Positions 44,475 through 57,569 of a stretch of 64,000 nucleotides of DNA are shown in pieces; positions within the stretch are counted from its first letter, which is position 1, and the number at the start of each line of letters is the position of its first letter. The stretch lies in contig JAQFVV010000013.1 in NCBI GenBank assembly GCA_028023455.1, forward strand, positions 1 through 64,000, written 5' to 3'. This DNA is from Epiperipatus broadwayi. Its lineage: Eukaryota > Onychophora > Udeonychophora > Euonychophora > Peripatidae. Under the pieces are notes generated by a model that worked only from the letters and a program-made list of their open reading frames with translations, was not told the DNA's origin and searched no databases. A program made the position numbers and the translations under genes.

Positions 44475-47400
44475 ATGTAATTGTGTGTTTAGGCAATAAT
44501 ATTTTTAACCTTTAATTATACAAAACAGCAATTTTGACTCCAATCTTTTCTTCTTCTTTTATTAATCTTTGTATTTTTCTTCACTTTTTATTTTATTTTT
44601 TCTGAAAGTTAGAATGGCATTTATTATTTAATACATGAATTTTAACAGTTTAACAACTATTAACAAAATATCATTAAAAAACATGTAAAAATTCCAACCA
44701 GAAGATACATTAATTTGTGGCTTTAATAAGTCTTTCACTTTTGCCGTTACATAATCATATATTTGACAGTGTTCACTATGTGGTTCATGGCTTGTCTTTC
44801 TTCATGGCTATGTAGATTAGTAGCTGTTATATTTCGTTTATCATGCAGATAAGCAGAATAACCATAAGGTTGCCCTGAATATGTTATAAGTTTCAAGTGG
44901 TTATTTTGGACAATACCTTTTGTCAAAAACTATTAATTTAAATAAACTGCTAATAATAATGATATAACTTTATCAGGTGATTTTTGCTGTGACTAAGAAA
45001 TAAACCTGCTTTGGAATAATAAATCCTTTTTAGTGAATCACTTAATGTAGTCAGAATGTTTTATCTCTTAGTTCATAATTTTAAGTATTTATATAATTAT
45101 CCTACTAATAACAAAAAACTGATTACTTAAACTAGAATTAAGAATAATATAAATACTGCTTTACTTTTAAACGTGGTCGTTAATGATAATAATTTGGAAT
45201 CAGGATATTCTTTTGGGGTGGGTGTATTTTTTTAGAGAGCTTAACTGTTAACAAAATTGGGTTGGTTTTATTTAGGTCTTCACTTCTGCTACTGCGATCA
45301 TGAATTTCTTCAGCATTTGTCAATATCTTAATACTGTAGTTTTATTTATAAATGACAAACTTCTTTAATGATTACTACTTATCATATATTAGGCTAGAAT
45401 AACGTCTAGCCTCATCCCAGATATAAACTTTAAACTCAATTAATAACCAATAATTAATGTATTTATCTGGATAATATCAGGAGGCAATATTTGATGAAAT
45501 ACAACCACTCTCTTTATTATGTTTGGGGAGTATAAATTACTTTTCAAGAGTTCTGGTGCCATTAATTATTGACTGATACATATATCTACCAAAAAGATTC
45601 ATGAAGAATTTTTATAGAGAGCGTGAGTAAAATTAACAGTAATATTAAATCAAATAATACAAATACACTTATCAGCCATGTACAGAAATCAAATAAATGC
45701 CATTTGTTGTTTAATCTACATAACAAATCGTGTGACTTAGTTGGTCATCCCAATAATATGACATGCTCATGATATAGTCTTGAATGAGACCCTAATTAAA
45801 ACTTGACGAAAAAATGTTTTTGTCAGGATTCAACAGAGTTTTAAAAAATTTCTTCAAATAGATAAGCCATAACCAAGCCAGATAACACTTCCAAAATTAG
45901 ACAGTAAATTGTTATCTATCTATTTTAGTTAGAGAGTAAAAATTTTCATTTCCAGCAAATAATAAGCTTGTGCAATGTTTTTTCTTTTACCACTCTTTGT
46001 TAGAAATCAGTTAAAAGAAATGTTTGTTCTAAAGTTGTTCTGTTTAATTGTTGTTACATCTTTTTTAAAAACTGGCAAAAATGTGTGTATAAATATTTAT
46101 GTGTGTGTGAAAACTAAAACAACACAGTCTCCAAGTGCTATCAATATTATTATACCACTTCTATTTTGTTAAAAAGCCACAAGCAAACAGAAAATGATCA
46201 AGATCATTTACAAATCTCAGATCTTATGTTTCATAAGGCAATCTCAACACGTTCTATTAATAATAGTGCAATTCGAGTCTGCACTAGATATAAACACTGT
46301 ATCTTTCGACACCTTTAATAAATAAGCACTATTATGAGTAAACAGCAGCGAAATTCATAGTACTAACTAATTCAGCATTTTAAACTATATATCTAAAAAC
46401 TGAAAATGATAAATACATATATAAAAGGTGAAGCAATCTTTAAATAGATAACTGAAAGAAGAGTAAATTTCTCAACAATGAAGATGACATCACTCAACAA
46501 GCTTTCTCAGTTTTAAATCTGTTGGGAGTAGAAGTGTTTTTCATATTTGTTTTATAATTTAGTAAACTATAGCTTGATATCCAATTTCTTTATCAATACT
46601 GAATAAATAAATAGCCGGATTGATCATGGACTGTCTATCTGAAAACTTGATTAAAAACTAACAAAGCCTTCAGGTTTTATATGGCCATGTTTAAATGCTA
46701 AGACTTGGTCATAACAAAAAAGGTGCTATTCTTTCAATCTTTATATATACAAATAAAATGTAGGGATATTTCCATGTAATGTGTAGAGATATGATAGAAG
46801 GGGTATTGCTAGATACCTATGGATAGTCCTAAGGCTAAACTACTTTGTTCTAGTACCCAAAAGCAACTTTTAGCCTTGGAGATTAATTAGAAATAAAAGA
46901 TGATAAACTCAAGACTAAAAACTTATTGTAAAATAGTAAATTTGTATTTTATTAAAATAATGAAATCTTTAATTAGATTCAATTGCACAGGCCATGGTTT
47001 CAATGACCCTTAATGGTTCACCATTTACATCAATCAAATCCCGCCCTACATCATCAATAGTTAACAAATTTTTATAAGAAATGTATATTTACAAAAAAAT
47101 GTAATAAATTTAATAGCATATAAACTTATTAAAAGCACTGGTCATTTAACAGTCAATAAATTGTGTGCATGTATATTAAGTTGAAAATAGGTTAACCAAT
47201 TAGGTAATAAAATATTCTATTTTATAATTTAATCATTATAAGTGATGCTTTGCTTTTGCTTGCTAACTTTCAACACAATTGATTAAATTATTTCAATTTT
47301 TAAGTACCTTCATCAACTTTAATTAACATGCTAAACTTTGAAAGTACAATATTTCAAATTCAACACAAGTACAATGTTGTTCTGCATTATAAGCTGTCCT

Positions 47401-50400
47401 ATCTCTGACAAAGAACTAACAATATCTGCAATGCAATGATGTTCAGACTACAAGCAGTATCTCATACCTCTTTTAAGAAGAGTAGTATTTGTTTTATATA
47501 AATATCATTTAAATTTGATGTTTTTAAATTATGAGCCTTATTTGTAATAAACATTAAAATGTTTGTACAATTTTTTTTTTAAATATAGTCATAAAATAAT
47601 AAAAAATGAGGAATTAAATTACCTTTGCTTAACTGGGTACAGTTGATTGTCCTCTTACTATAATGAAATAAATGTATTTTTTGTTATTGTAGCTTTAGCT
47701 ACAATAAGTTTTATAATATTTGTTTTAAAAAGTAAAAGAAAAATAATTATTTGCAGATATGAAAAAAAATTTACAGATGATTAACCTACAAGTGGTATGT
47801 GATACCACTAAATCAGAACAGAAGAGCATAAAATTTATACTACACAAATTAAATTTAATTTTATTTTTGCAAAATAGGAACACATTTAGAAAGATGGTGA
47901 GATGTACATCTGTTCAATGTAAAAATAATAAGAAATTAAGGCATTTGAAAATAAAATCCAGTCCACAATATCACATGTTGCTGTTGCAGGTTGAATTAAC
48001 AATTCATAGAATAAAAGATTTAGATACATGACGGAAAAAGAAACAGATTTATTAATGGTTAACTATCCAAATACTACTTACTTTACATGTTTAAGACAGA
48101 TATATATATGTTCAATATTCCTTGTCAACATTAGGTTAAAAGGGAAGAGAGGGAATATTCATAAGTATTTATATATTATTATAATAAAAAGGACAAGAAA
48201 TACAAATATTTCAGAAATAAATGTAAAGAAACAAAAATAAATCTATTGGCGAAAGTACAGTAATATTTTTTTTTTTTTTCACAAAGAAAAATTAGTGTTT
48301 TTTTTTTGGTCTATGCAAAATTGGAAAAAGAAACAATTTAATGTAATAAAAAAAATCTGTACAAAAATGATATAATTACAGTATCTCGAAACAAATAATA
48401 TGATAGATATCTAAATTGGATTAATTAAAAACTAATCAAATAAGTTCAATAAGAAAGTGGATAACTATTTAAGTAGTGTTTTTTGAAAAAAATATGATTA
48501 TTACATTAAAATAATAATTGATTCAATTACATAATAACAAAACTGAGGGGAGGGGCGGATTCATCTTATTATGTAAAGTGATATAAAAACGAATGAAATG
48601 AAGAAGTATGGAGAAAAATGAGTGCTGAGAAGCTGACGAGAATATACACAGAGAAAGAGATATCTGCAATGAGAATAATTAATCCATGGCAAGATTTAGA
48701 GATAACAATGTCTCAAATGCAATTCTCATTAATATTTGTATCAAGAGTAGGAACGTTTAAAAGCACTATTTATGCAATGAACATACAGTGATGTAAAAAG
48801 CATTTCTCAATATGAAGAAAACATGATTTAACAAAAATATCATGATGGCCTACAATACATTTCAATGTGCTAGTCAGAAGCCTGAACTAAGTGGTTTTTC
48901 CAGTTATAAACTTTTTAACCTACCAGAATAAAAGAATGGAGCTGTATGATATCACCTATGCCTGCATGAAGAACATGTTCCCATACATTTTAATAGTATA
49001 GAAAAACGAAACACTGCATAGAAAAACTGAATTTATATTTAGTTATAGATCTTTAGTAGTAAGCTTTCTAGATTTCCATATTATGAACAATACTGTAATA
49101 AAATAAAAAACTGATCTGAAAACATATGGTCTTAAATAATTATTTTTTAAATTATTGTCATTTTGTATATTTAATTAATTATTTGTATTATAATGGTAGT
49201 AGCAAAATAATTGTAGGTTTATAATTTTACTAATAATTATTATCTTGAAGATATTTTATTTTCATTTTATTATATAAACAAAGGGAGTCAGAAATTAATT
49301 AGGAAATTCAGCCTTATTTTTCTATGGTTTTCAAATTAGTGCACTTAACTTTTTGTAATAAAATATATATCTTGTAAATTACCCTAGTGTATTCAAAGTT
49401 GTTTTGTTATTACTGTTTATATTATTGTCACAGCTGATTTGTATCATTCCAAGCAAATAGTCCAGGAAAAAAAACATGAACAAATGAGATAGATGTTGAA
49501 GTGTTAATAATAAATGTATGTGGTGTTGTCAAGGAAGAGGTGATTCATCCAGAGCCATTTTTTCAAGTGGAGGATGGTGCTCAGGGTAAATACTAGTTTA
49601 GCTCAAGTCCCATATGATCAAATTATAGACAGAAAAATAGAATAATGATAAAATGCTTTTAGATGCGAGAGAATTGCGGTTGACCACTGGTAATCGAGTT
49701 TATGGTGTGATCAGGAAATACCACCAATACTCAGTGTGATCAGCAGTCGCAGCATCAAATTTAGCTTTCAATGGTTGTATTATACAATTATTATTATCTA
49801 GATCATAATTATAAAATCTGTATTGACTTGTCAGCTTTAGCGGATCTATTTATGCAGTGCTAAAAGTGATCAGCGATGGGCTACATTGTCACAACCTGAA
49901 CCATTACAATATAAAATTGACGGACTACTTTACTATCAAACATTTTTTAATCTTTATTTGTATATTCCTCATCTCACGTCGATTATATTTCAGACATCCA
50001 GTATTGTAGAAAGTCCGACCACCTCTATCATTAGGTGAATTATAGATATTAAACATTTAAACTTCCCCGCCCATTTCGATAAATTTGTACACACTAATCT
50101 TTTGAAAAATGCTTTTCAAATCATAATAATGCCTAAATTAAAAAAAAAAAAATTATTCGTCATCTATTATCAAATCTGCCATCTAATTTAGACTTGCCTG
50201 TTATAATTTAAAGCAATAGTAAAACGATAGATGCAGCGGTTAAAAGTTACTGATCGAAACTTAACTCTATCTTGTCTGGCGCTGAGATGACACATGACCT
50301 TTTTTAACAATGAATCACTCGGTTATTTCTTTATTTAGAATTCAAGATTCATCGTAAAAAACAATAATGATGATATCGATATTCAAATTGTGTGGATGCA

Positions 50401-51400
50401 TGCAGGGAGCATTTATTCCATCTTATGATCAGTTAATTGCTTATTAGATCAAATCGAGTTTGAATACCCTAGAAACAGACAAAACACAATATTTTTAATA
50501 AGATTTTTTTTCATGCCTTTTTTTGTTTCGGTTAAAAACCGGAACCTTTAATATACTCATTCGAGCTACTATTTCAAGGAACGTTTTTTTTTTTTTTATA
50601 ATTGCTTTTTCTGATCGATAAACCTAAACGTTAAATGCAGTTTTGTGCTATTTAGAAAAAATGGATTTCAATATTTCAATTATTTTATTTTAAATTTAAT
50701 TTTCAATTTTTTATATTAATCATACAACACGTTTCTTGCATTAAATAGGAATATTTTATTTGAAACTAATATTTTATTACATTGACAATAGATGGCGCGC
50801 CATTATTATCAATAATTTTAATTAGGAATTGAAATTTAAAAAAAAAAAAAAAACTTTTCAAAGTTATAAAATATTGATCAGTTTATATATACTATTGTTA
50901 ACTTCTGCACTATAAATATTTATTATAATTCTTCATTGCTTTCACAACTTCAAAGAACTGAAAGCAATTTTATTGCAAATGTAATAAAAAATTTTAATAT
51001 AAAAAAATACACAAAGCATATGATTTTAATTTAAATAAATGTTTAATTAAAAATAAAATATTTTACAAAGATGTTTAAATAAACTTTATTTAAAAAAATA
51101 GATTTGCGTGTAATAAATGGTGTAAGTGCATATAAATAGATATATAAGAAGTTGGAAAAAATAATTGAATACTGATGATATGTTTAATTAATATGATATA
51201 GATTCCTAATAGCACCAAAAAGTTATATTCTGTAGATAGAATCATGATATTTCAACATAATTAAGCCATTTTTAACCGAGAAAGATATATTTTTTAAGTA
51301 GCAACTTTTTAATAATAATAATCAATATAGGTGACATATCAGCTATGAAAAATGTATAACATTATTTCCATATTTTTCAAACCAGATTAATATAGAGCAG
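44475..51400. other. Long AT-rich non-coding region
   Basis: Nearly 7 kb without a recognisable gene or element. Open frames at 47,759-48,031 (90 codons) and 48,028-48,240 (70 codons) are lysine/isoleucine-rich and show no motif; I do not call them genes. Simple A/T runs are frequent (e.g. near 48,267, 50,586 and 50,840). Confidence 0.45.
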
Positions 51401-51401
51401 G

Positions 51402-51505
51402 TTTTTTTTTTCATGTGTCATAGCATCAGCCCGGAAGCGAACCCACTAACCCGGGACAACTGCTTGTAAGACAGCTGTGCTGACCACTTGGCCACCAACA
51501 CTTGA
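51402..51505 (-). mobile_element. tRNA-derived SINE (copy 3, best preserved)
   Basis: On the minus strand: A box TGGCCAAGTGG, a CTTACAAGCAG anticodon-arm block, B box GGTTCGCTTCC, then a short body CATGACACATG-like (TATGACACATG) and an A-run. A and B boxes fit pol III promoter consensus well. About 100 bp; the 15.3-kb copy is closest. Confidence 0.75.
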
Positions 51506-51509
51506 GATA

Positions 51510-52500
51510 GAGCAGTTTTTCAACTCTAATCTAGAGCCATAATCAATTGGCATCCAATAATTTGCCTTTGGTCAATAATTATATCTACTCACCAGAGTTC
51601 AGGCAATGTAATTACTCTGAGAATTTTAGCAACATTGCCAATATTAGGAGCAAAGTCAAAAAAAAGAACCTTAAAATTTATAAAAACATATACTCAATTT
51701 ATAGTGGCTCGGGAACGACATAATAGTCTCTATAAAGAATGAAATTGAATCTAAAATCGATATGGATTAATTAATTCAAACTTTGCAATTCAAACTTTGC
51801 CAAAATCAAAAGCTGTAAAAATAAATTGTTGAGAACCTTAGTATTTAAGAAGTAATAATTTTCTTCTTATATGTAAACAAATGTAGTAGTGTTGATTAGT
51901 AAAGTTTTTTTATTTAATGGTTTGTAATGATATTATTTTCATAAATACAATGGGGTTGTGAACTATACTATATTTGTTCTAAGTTCTTCCAGTGTACAGT
52001 GAAAATATTGTATATTAGCTAACCTTATTGATAAACAGGGATTAGAATAGAATGCATATTATTTATTATACTGTAAGTGTATAAAACAGTACACTTTAAC
52101 ATACAAATGTATATAAAACAGATTCTTTGTGTGTATAGTGTGTGTATATAAATTAAAAGTACAGGCAGAATTAAAACAATTATAATATGATATAGTTATT
52201 AATAATTAATTGAGAAAACACATTTACATGTATATTTATGGATGTGTATGGTGTTCAATAAATTCATTAAAAGGTAACATTATGGGACATTAGAAGTGTT
52301 GGATTATTAATCTTCAAAAGCCATTGAAACATCAGAAACACCTAGTTCAAAAGATCTTGAAATTTCTGCAACACACGTGACTGTAGAATGATGATTGATG
52401 AAATATCTTTTTGTTTTGATATTTTTTAAAAAAACCTTGTGATAAGAAGTTGTTTTCTTTTATTTTTTAAGTTATCAAATTCATTTTATGTTTCAGTGCA
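51510..52500. other. AT-rich non-coding
   Basis: 52,260-52,500 may hold further 3' sequence of the minus-strand Tigger-type remnant, but I cannot read motifs there. Otherwise nothing is seen. Confidence 0.35.
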
Positions 52501-52504
52501 TTGC

Positions 52505-52900
52505 ACACGGGATTATTTTCCATAATTGTATTCTTTAGAGTTTATATGGCTATTCTTTACTTGCAGTGAATTGTTTGGCATTGTCTATTCCATAATCTTG
52601 GCTAAATTATTGGTAAAGATGGAATGCTTTCTGACACAATATAAGACCATCTATTAGAATGTTATTCATGTTATTTAGTTATAGATTTATGACTTTATCA
52701 GTTTTGACCAAAAAATTGTTTCTTACTTTGCTTACAACTTGAGCTGTTTTAGGAGCAGAAGCAATACCAGCATAAATTTGCTTCTCCCTCTATTATTTCT
52801 CTAATAAAAGATTCATTTTTTGATACATAGAACCTACTTCTGCATAAGACTTCTTTTTTTTTACTAACGCAATAATTTCCGTTTTTTTTTCTTTAACAAA
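52505..52900 (-). pseudogene. Tigger/pogo-type DNA transposase N-terminal remnant
   Basis: Minus-strand translation, with stops and shifts, gives KKTEIIALVKKKKSYAEVGS, then KTAQVVSKVRNNFLVKTDKV, then DGLILCQKAFHLYQ and KQFTASKE. This is the order of the CENP-B-like DNA-binding half of Tigger-group transposases as I remember it (SYAEVG.iY.KNESsIREI ... LVKme.aLnlw ... LRQKAlsLYe ... KpFtASKGWl). The DDE domain is not visible. At least five stops interrupt. A small inverted-repeat element lies just upstream on the same strand (52,978-53,091), possibly related ends. Confidence 0.6.
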
Positions 52901-52977
52901 AATAATTTACCAATGTTTTTTTTTAATTATCACTCATAATTCTAAAAAAATACATTATTTTACTGAACATATATTGT

Positions 52978-53091
52978 ATATAAACAAGGCAAAACTTTCT
53001 ATACAGTAGTGCCACCTTATGCCAACCAGAGTAATCAATGAATGCCAGAAGGGTGGCACTACTGTATGGAGAGTTTTGCCTTGTTTATAAA
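52978..53091. mobile_element. Hairpin element F4 with ~40-bp near-perfect arms
   Basis: The left arm TATAAACAAGGCAAAACTTT continues into CTATACAGTAGTGCCACC and is matched by the reverse complement at 53,050-53,091 with very few mismatches. The loop is about 31 bp (contains CCAGAGTAATCAATG). The inner part starts TA-CAGTAGTGCCACC, which resembles a TA target site plus pogo-type terminus. A diverged relative lies at 62,033-62,245. Confidence 0.75.
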
Positions 53092-53099
53092 CAATTATG

Positions 53100-53736
53100 T
53101 GCTAGTGTAAGAGATGGTGATTATGTGGTGCTTAATGGTTTAATGTATATTGTACAGAATAAACTTTTTGAAAAAAAAATGCTAAGAAAAAAATTGATAC
53201 ACATGCTTTTAATAATGCTACAGTATTTAAATTGTGAAGAAAACATATCAGTGGCACAATTGGTTAGCGCACAGTACTTATATTCATGTCTGAGAATGTG
53301 GTATTTAGAGAGGAAAAAATGGCTGCCACTGTAACAAGATTAGTAAAATTTAATAAATTTATAAATTTTGTTTTTATTATTTATTTGTTTGTATTTTTTT
53401 CATTTCCATTTGATTTCAGATAGATTATAATTGAAGTTGCATGATTAGGTATTATGTAGTTCATGACTCCGTTGTATTTAAATGTAAACTTTAAATTAAA
53501 CATAACTCTAAGTATATGTAAACAAAGGGAGTAAATCACTTTTCTCCAGACTATGACTTAAAAGCACTCTAAATGTTAAACAAAGGAATTAAGAATAGAA
53601 TGAATCCACCTATTTTTAGTTGTTCTGATGTTTATAAACATACCTTTGTCAACAGTGGTTAATTGAGTTTAATAACTCTTGAGGAAAAGTGATCTATTTC
53701 CTTTTACATATACATTGAACCATGTTTCATTTAAAG

Positions 53737-53773
<37 letters not shown>

Positions 53774-55236
53774 CTTGTTTAATTATTACAATCAAGGTGT
53801 TAAAAGTGAGATGCTGTCTCCAGCCTTGTATTATTAATTATGAGTTTAATAAGTATTAAGTGCTATATTCCATCTGGTTGATAAATTGATTTTACTCTGA
53901 ATTACCAAAAATGTGGATTTATTCTATTCTTGATTTCTTTGTTCAACATTTACAGTGTTTTTTGTTTTTTTTTGCATTTTAATATGTACATATATATGTA
54001 TACTTGTGTGAGTACTATATATACATACAGTGGAACCGTGATCAATGCTGTATTTTGTTCCAAGTCACTCTTGCATTCAATGCATATAGTGTATACCAGC
54101 TCACATTTTGTTGATAAATATTTATTAGAATAAAACACGTATTGTTCATTGAACTGTGAATGTATAGTTCTTTTTAACATGCATATATATAACACAGATA
54201 CATTTTATATGTATGTATAAATAAAATTTTAAAAATAATATAATTATTAATAAAAAAATTGAGAGAATTATTTAATAAATTTTACTGTGTGTATTCATTT
54301 ATACATTCACTGAAACAAGAAAAATAAGAAAAAAAACTATTATATTTTTATTTTTAAAATAAAATAAATAGCAAAATATCTAACTTTCTAACTGTTAAAT
54401 AATTCAGGGTGATTTTTTTTTTTTTAATCAATAACTTTTTTTCTTATAGAAATATAATAGAATAATCTAACAAAAAATTATGATCCCTTATTATTTTTTT
54501 AAGTCTATATTATCTCTAATTATGTTTCAAAATTTTACACAACTAAAGGATGAATAAAGTATATGTGCTTTCAATATAAACCAAAGAAATTTTGTTAATG
54601 TTCATAATCATGTATGATAGTCAGGAAAAAAAATATGGTTGCTTGAATATCATAAAATTTGCTAATTTCAATGCTTTTTTTTTTGTTTATTTATATTTTT
54701 GTTTGTTTGTTTACATTTTTCTTTGGATGGGATGTAATTGAAATTGAATAGTTAGATATAGCAATTTGTGACTTCACTGTATATACAGACAGTATAAGAG
54801 ATGTCTAAATTTGTTTGCTTAAGGATATCAGATACCTTGCACTGAACCTGCCATTACAAATGAGAGATGCATGCACTGCTTACATGCTGCTATGATGAAT
54901 GAAGAGAAGACAAATAAAGACTGCTGAAAGCTAAACAGATAGCTACAAACATTGTGGAGAAGAATAGTAACATGTGCTGAACATCTTCTCAGGAGACTAT
55001 TGAACTTAGTTACAGAGCTAAAATAAAGCTGCTATGAAGCAAATGTAAACAGTTGTCTATATCTGGTCTAAGGACTTATAAAACTGTGATTGCTATGGTA
55101 TCAGAAAAATGAAATTGACAAACATTGATGAATTAAGTTTTGACAGTCTTAATATAATTATTGTTGAATAGTACTTGTGATAAATCTTTAACTATATATT
55201 TATGTATGTGTTATTTTTGTACATAATTGCATAATC
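53100..55236. other. AT-rich non-coding
   Basis: Contains a microsatellite (listed) and many A/T runs. No gene. Confidence 0.45.
53737..53773 (+). repeat. Compound microsatellite (TC)n(TA)n
   Basis: About 11 TC units are followed by about 7 TA units. Confidence 0.95.
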
Positions 55237-55237
55237 T

Positions 55238-55346
55238 GGCATTGGTAGCCAAGAGGTCAGTGCAGATGCCTTGCAAGCAAGAAGTTGCTTGCAGACAGTT
55301 GTTGTGGGTTTGCTTCCTGGATGATGCTTTGACATATAGAAAAAAA
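55238..55346 (+). mobile_element. tRNA-derived SINE (copy 4, plus strand)
   Basis: The only plus-strand copy. A box TAGCCAAGAGG (55,246-55,256) matches consensus; the CTTGCAAGCAAG block follows; the B box is GGTTTGCTTCC (55,307-55,317, slightly degenerate); then GACATATAGAAAAAAATTA-like tail. Shares CTTGCAAGCAAG with the 6.2-kb copy. Confidence 0.72.
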
Positions 55347-55569
55347 TTACATAACATGTAATAAATTATTATTATTATTATAACTTACATGATATAATTT
55401 AATTGTTGCGAATATATCATAAACCCCATTTTGTTTTTTGTTTAATTCATACTAATATAGCATGTGAACAATATTTCCGGGTGAAAAATATATTGTATAT
55501 TATAAATAATTAATGTGAAATAATTAAATTTAAAAACAGATCCAATGTATAAATGCATAATTATAATTA

Positions 55570-56530
55570 TTAACTGAAACCCACAGGCTTATTATATACC
55601 TGTTTTTATATATGTAATATATAGGGTTATATGAGCACAGACTTTTACACAACCCACCACTCTCCACACTATCTCATAACACTGTTACACTTGAACACAT
55701 ATATGTTGGAAAGATAAATAACGACCAATATATGTATTTCATGCTAAACCAGAAATCATCAGTTGGTCCAGATTACCATCTCCACACATATATGCTATAA
55801 CTGCTCAGATATATATTAAGATAGCCGATTCTCATAATTTAATGGACAGGCTTCAATCTACTCCACACTCCAACTCTTCAACTGTCCATCCAATTGAAAA
55901 TCTGATGATGGAATGCTCAAAGGCCACCCTGAGGCCGAGATTCTTGTCACACCCATGTAGAACTAAAGTCAATCTGATCCCTCATGTACAGGACATAATC
56001 CATTTAATACATATACAAGGGATGGGTAGACTTCTCTACTATGTAATAACTGAAACACACAGGCTTATTATATACCTGTTTTTATATATGTAATATATAG
56101 GGTATATGAACCCACCACTCTCCACATTATCTCATAACACTCATACACTTGAACACATATATGTTGGAAAGACAAATAATCACCAATATATGTATTTCAT
56201 GCTAAGCCAGCAAGAATCTTGGCCTCAGGGTGGCCTTTGAGTATTCCATTTTTAATTGGATGGACAGTTGAAGAGTTGGAGTGTGGAGTAGATTGAAGCC
56301 TGTCCATTAAAGTATGAGGATTGGTTATCTTAATATATATCTGAGCAGTTATAGCATATATGTGTGGAGATGGTAATCTGGACCAACTGATGATTGCTGG
56401 TTTAGCATGAAATACATATATTGGTGATTATTCATCTTTCCAACATATATGTGTTCAAGTGTATGTGTTATGAGATAGTGTGGAGAGTGGTGGGTTGTGT
56501 GAAAGTCTGTGCTCATATACCCTATATATT
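55570..56530. mobile_element. Foldback repeat family F1 copy 3, with internal duplication
   Basis: 55,626-55,940 is nearly identical to the reverse complement of about 56,213-56,525, giving arms of over 300 bp. In addition the first part (CACAGGCTTATTATATACCT and onward) is repeated directly at 56,058, so the order is forward unit, partial forward unit, inverted unit. Shared F1 landmarks: CATCAGTTGGTCCAGAT, ACCATCTCCACACATATATG, TTTAATGGACAGGCTTCAAT. One arm has a roughly 10-bp gap (CTGATGATGG). The near identity of the arms suggests recent formation. No plausible ORF. Confidence 0.8.
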
Positions 56531-56955
56531 ATAATTATTATATAATCAGAAAGGCAGATTATAGAACTCTATAAAGCAAATGTAATACATGTCTCCTATT
56601 GGTTGCATTAACTTTTAATATTGTTTTTATATATCTCTAAATATGCACAAATATACATCACTTTTTTTTTTTTTTGTTTCCTTAAAAAAATTAAATAGTG
56701 AAGTTCATTATCAGTTCACATTTGAATATGTCAACGTTATCTATTTTTGTTTTGCTTCTTTTATTTGTGCTGACATTTTTAAAATATCTTAATATCTATT
56801 CTGGGCATCAGTAATAAAATATGATTTAAACAAAAAAAGATTACAATTGTTTTCTACATTTTCAATTTGAAGCTATATGACAGAAAGCAATCATAAACTA
56901 TTGTGCATTCTATGTCAAAAATATGATCATTCAAAGTCAGTCATCTTATGGCACA
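56531..56955. other. AT-rich non-coding
   Basis: No supported feature. Confidence 0.5.
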
Positions 56956-56962
56956 TGATAAT

Positions 56963-57163
56963 AATAAGAAAAAGAGGAAGAGAAGAAAAAAAGGGATGAA
57001 GAACAACAGAATAAGAGGAAGAGTAAAAGGAGGCAAAGAAAAGGAAAATGAAAAAGAAGAATAGAAAGAAAAAAGGAGACAAAGAAAAGTAATGTAAAAA
57101 GGAAAAAAAAAGAGGAAGAAAATGAAAAAAGAAAAGAGGAAGAGATGGAAGAAAAAGAAATTA
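56963..57163 (+). repeat. ~200-bp polypurine tract
   Basis: Almost only A and G on the plus strand (AAGAGGAAGAGAAGAAAAAA-type), with scattered T and C. The phenylalanine/leucine-rich minus-strand frame across it is an artefact. Confidence 0.9.
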
Positions 57164-57569
57164 ATGTCTCTTGTGTATATGATAGTCAGTCTAAGCCTGA
57201 CAGCCATTATTTTTTCACTACAAGTTCCTTGGAAGTATTTACAAGAGATATTATTAACAGCTTATTTCTTTTATTGAAAAGTAAAAAAAATGAGATTCAA
57301 AATATAATATTAGAGATTGTTGCCATTTATTTTCTTCTAAACTTTAATATATGATGAAAAATGGAAGTAAACAAGGTTTATTATGCTGCTTTTTTTTATA
57401 TAAATTATAAACAATAATAAAAATTATGCATTAAAGTCTTTTTATGGTCATGATTTTATGCCTTTATCAAATGTTAGACATCTATTTTAACTGTTAACCT
57501 ATTATTACATACATGACATCATCTACTGCTTTATAATAGAAATAAAGATATCAACAGTTAAAGAATATA

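Noticed and set aside
47759-48240. Two adjacent frames of 90 and 70 codons as a gene
   Set aside because: Lysine/isoleucine-rich, no motif, different frames, typical of random AT-rich sequence.
53038-53334. 98-codon frame starting MNARRVALLYGEF
   Set aside because: It starts inside the right arm of the hairpin element and has no recognisable domain; probably chance.
55246-55317. Functional tRNA gene
   Set aside because: A and B boxes are present but the fold lacks proper arms and the sequence recurs with an A-tail at four places, so it is a SINE.
56941-57207. Phenylalanine/leucine/serine-rich minus-strand frame resembling a membrane protein
   Set aside because: It is the complement of a polypurine tract; the composition follows from the repeat.
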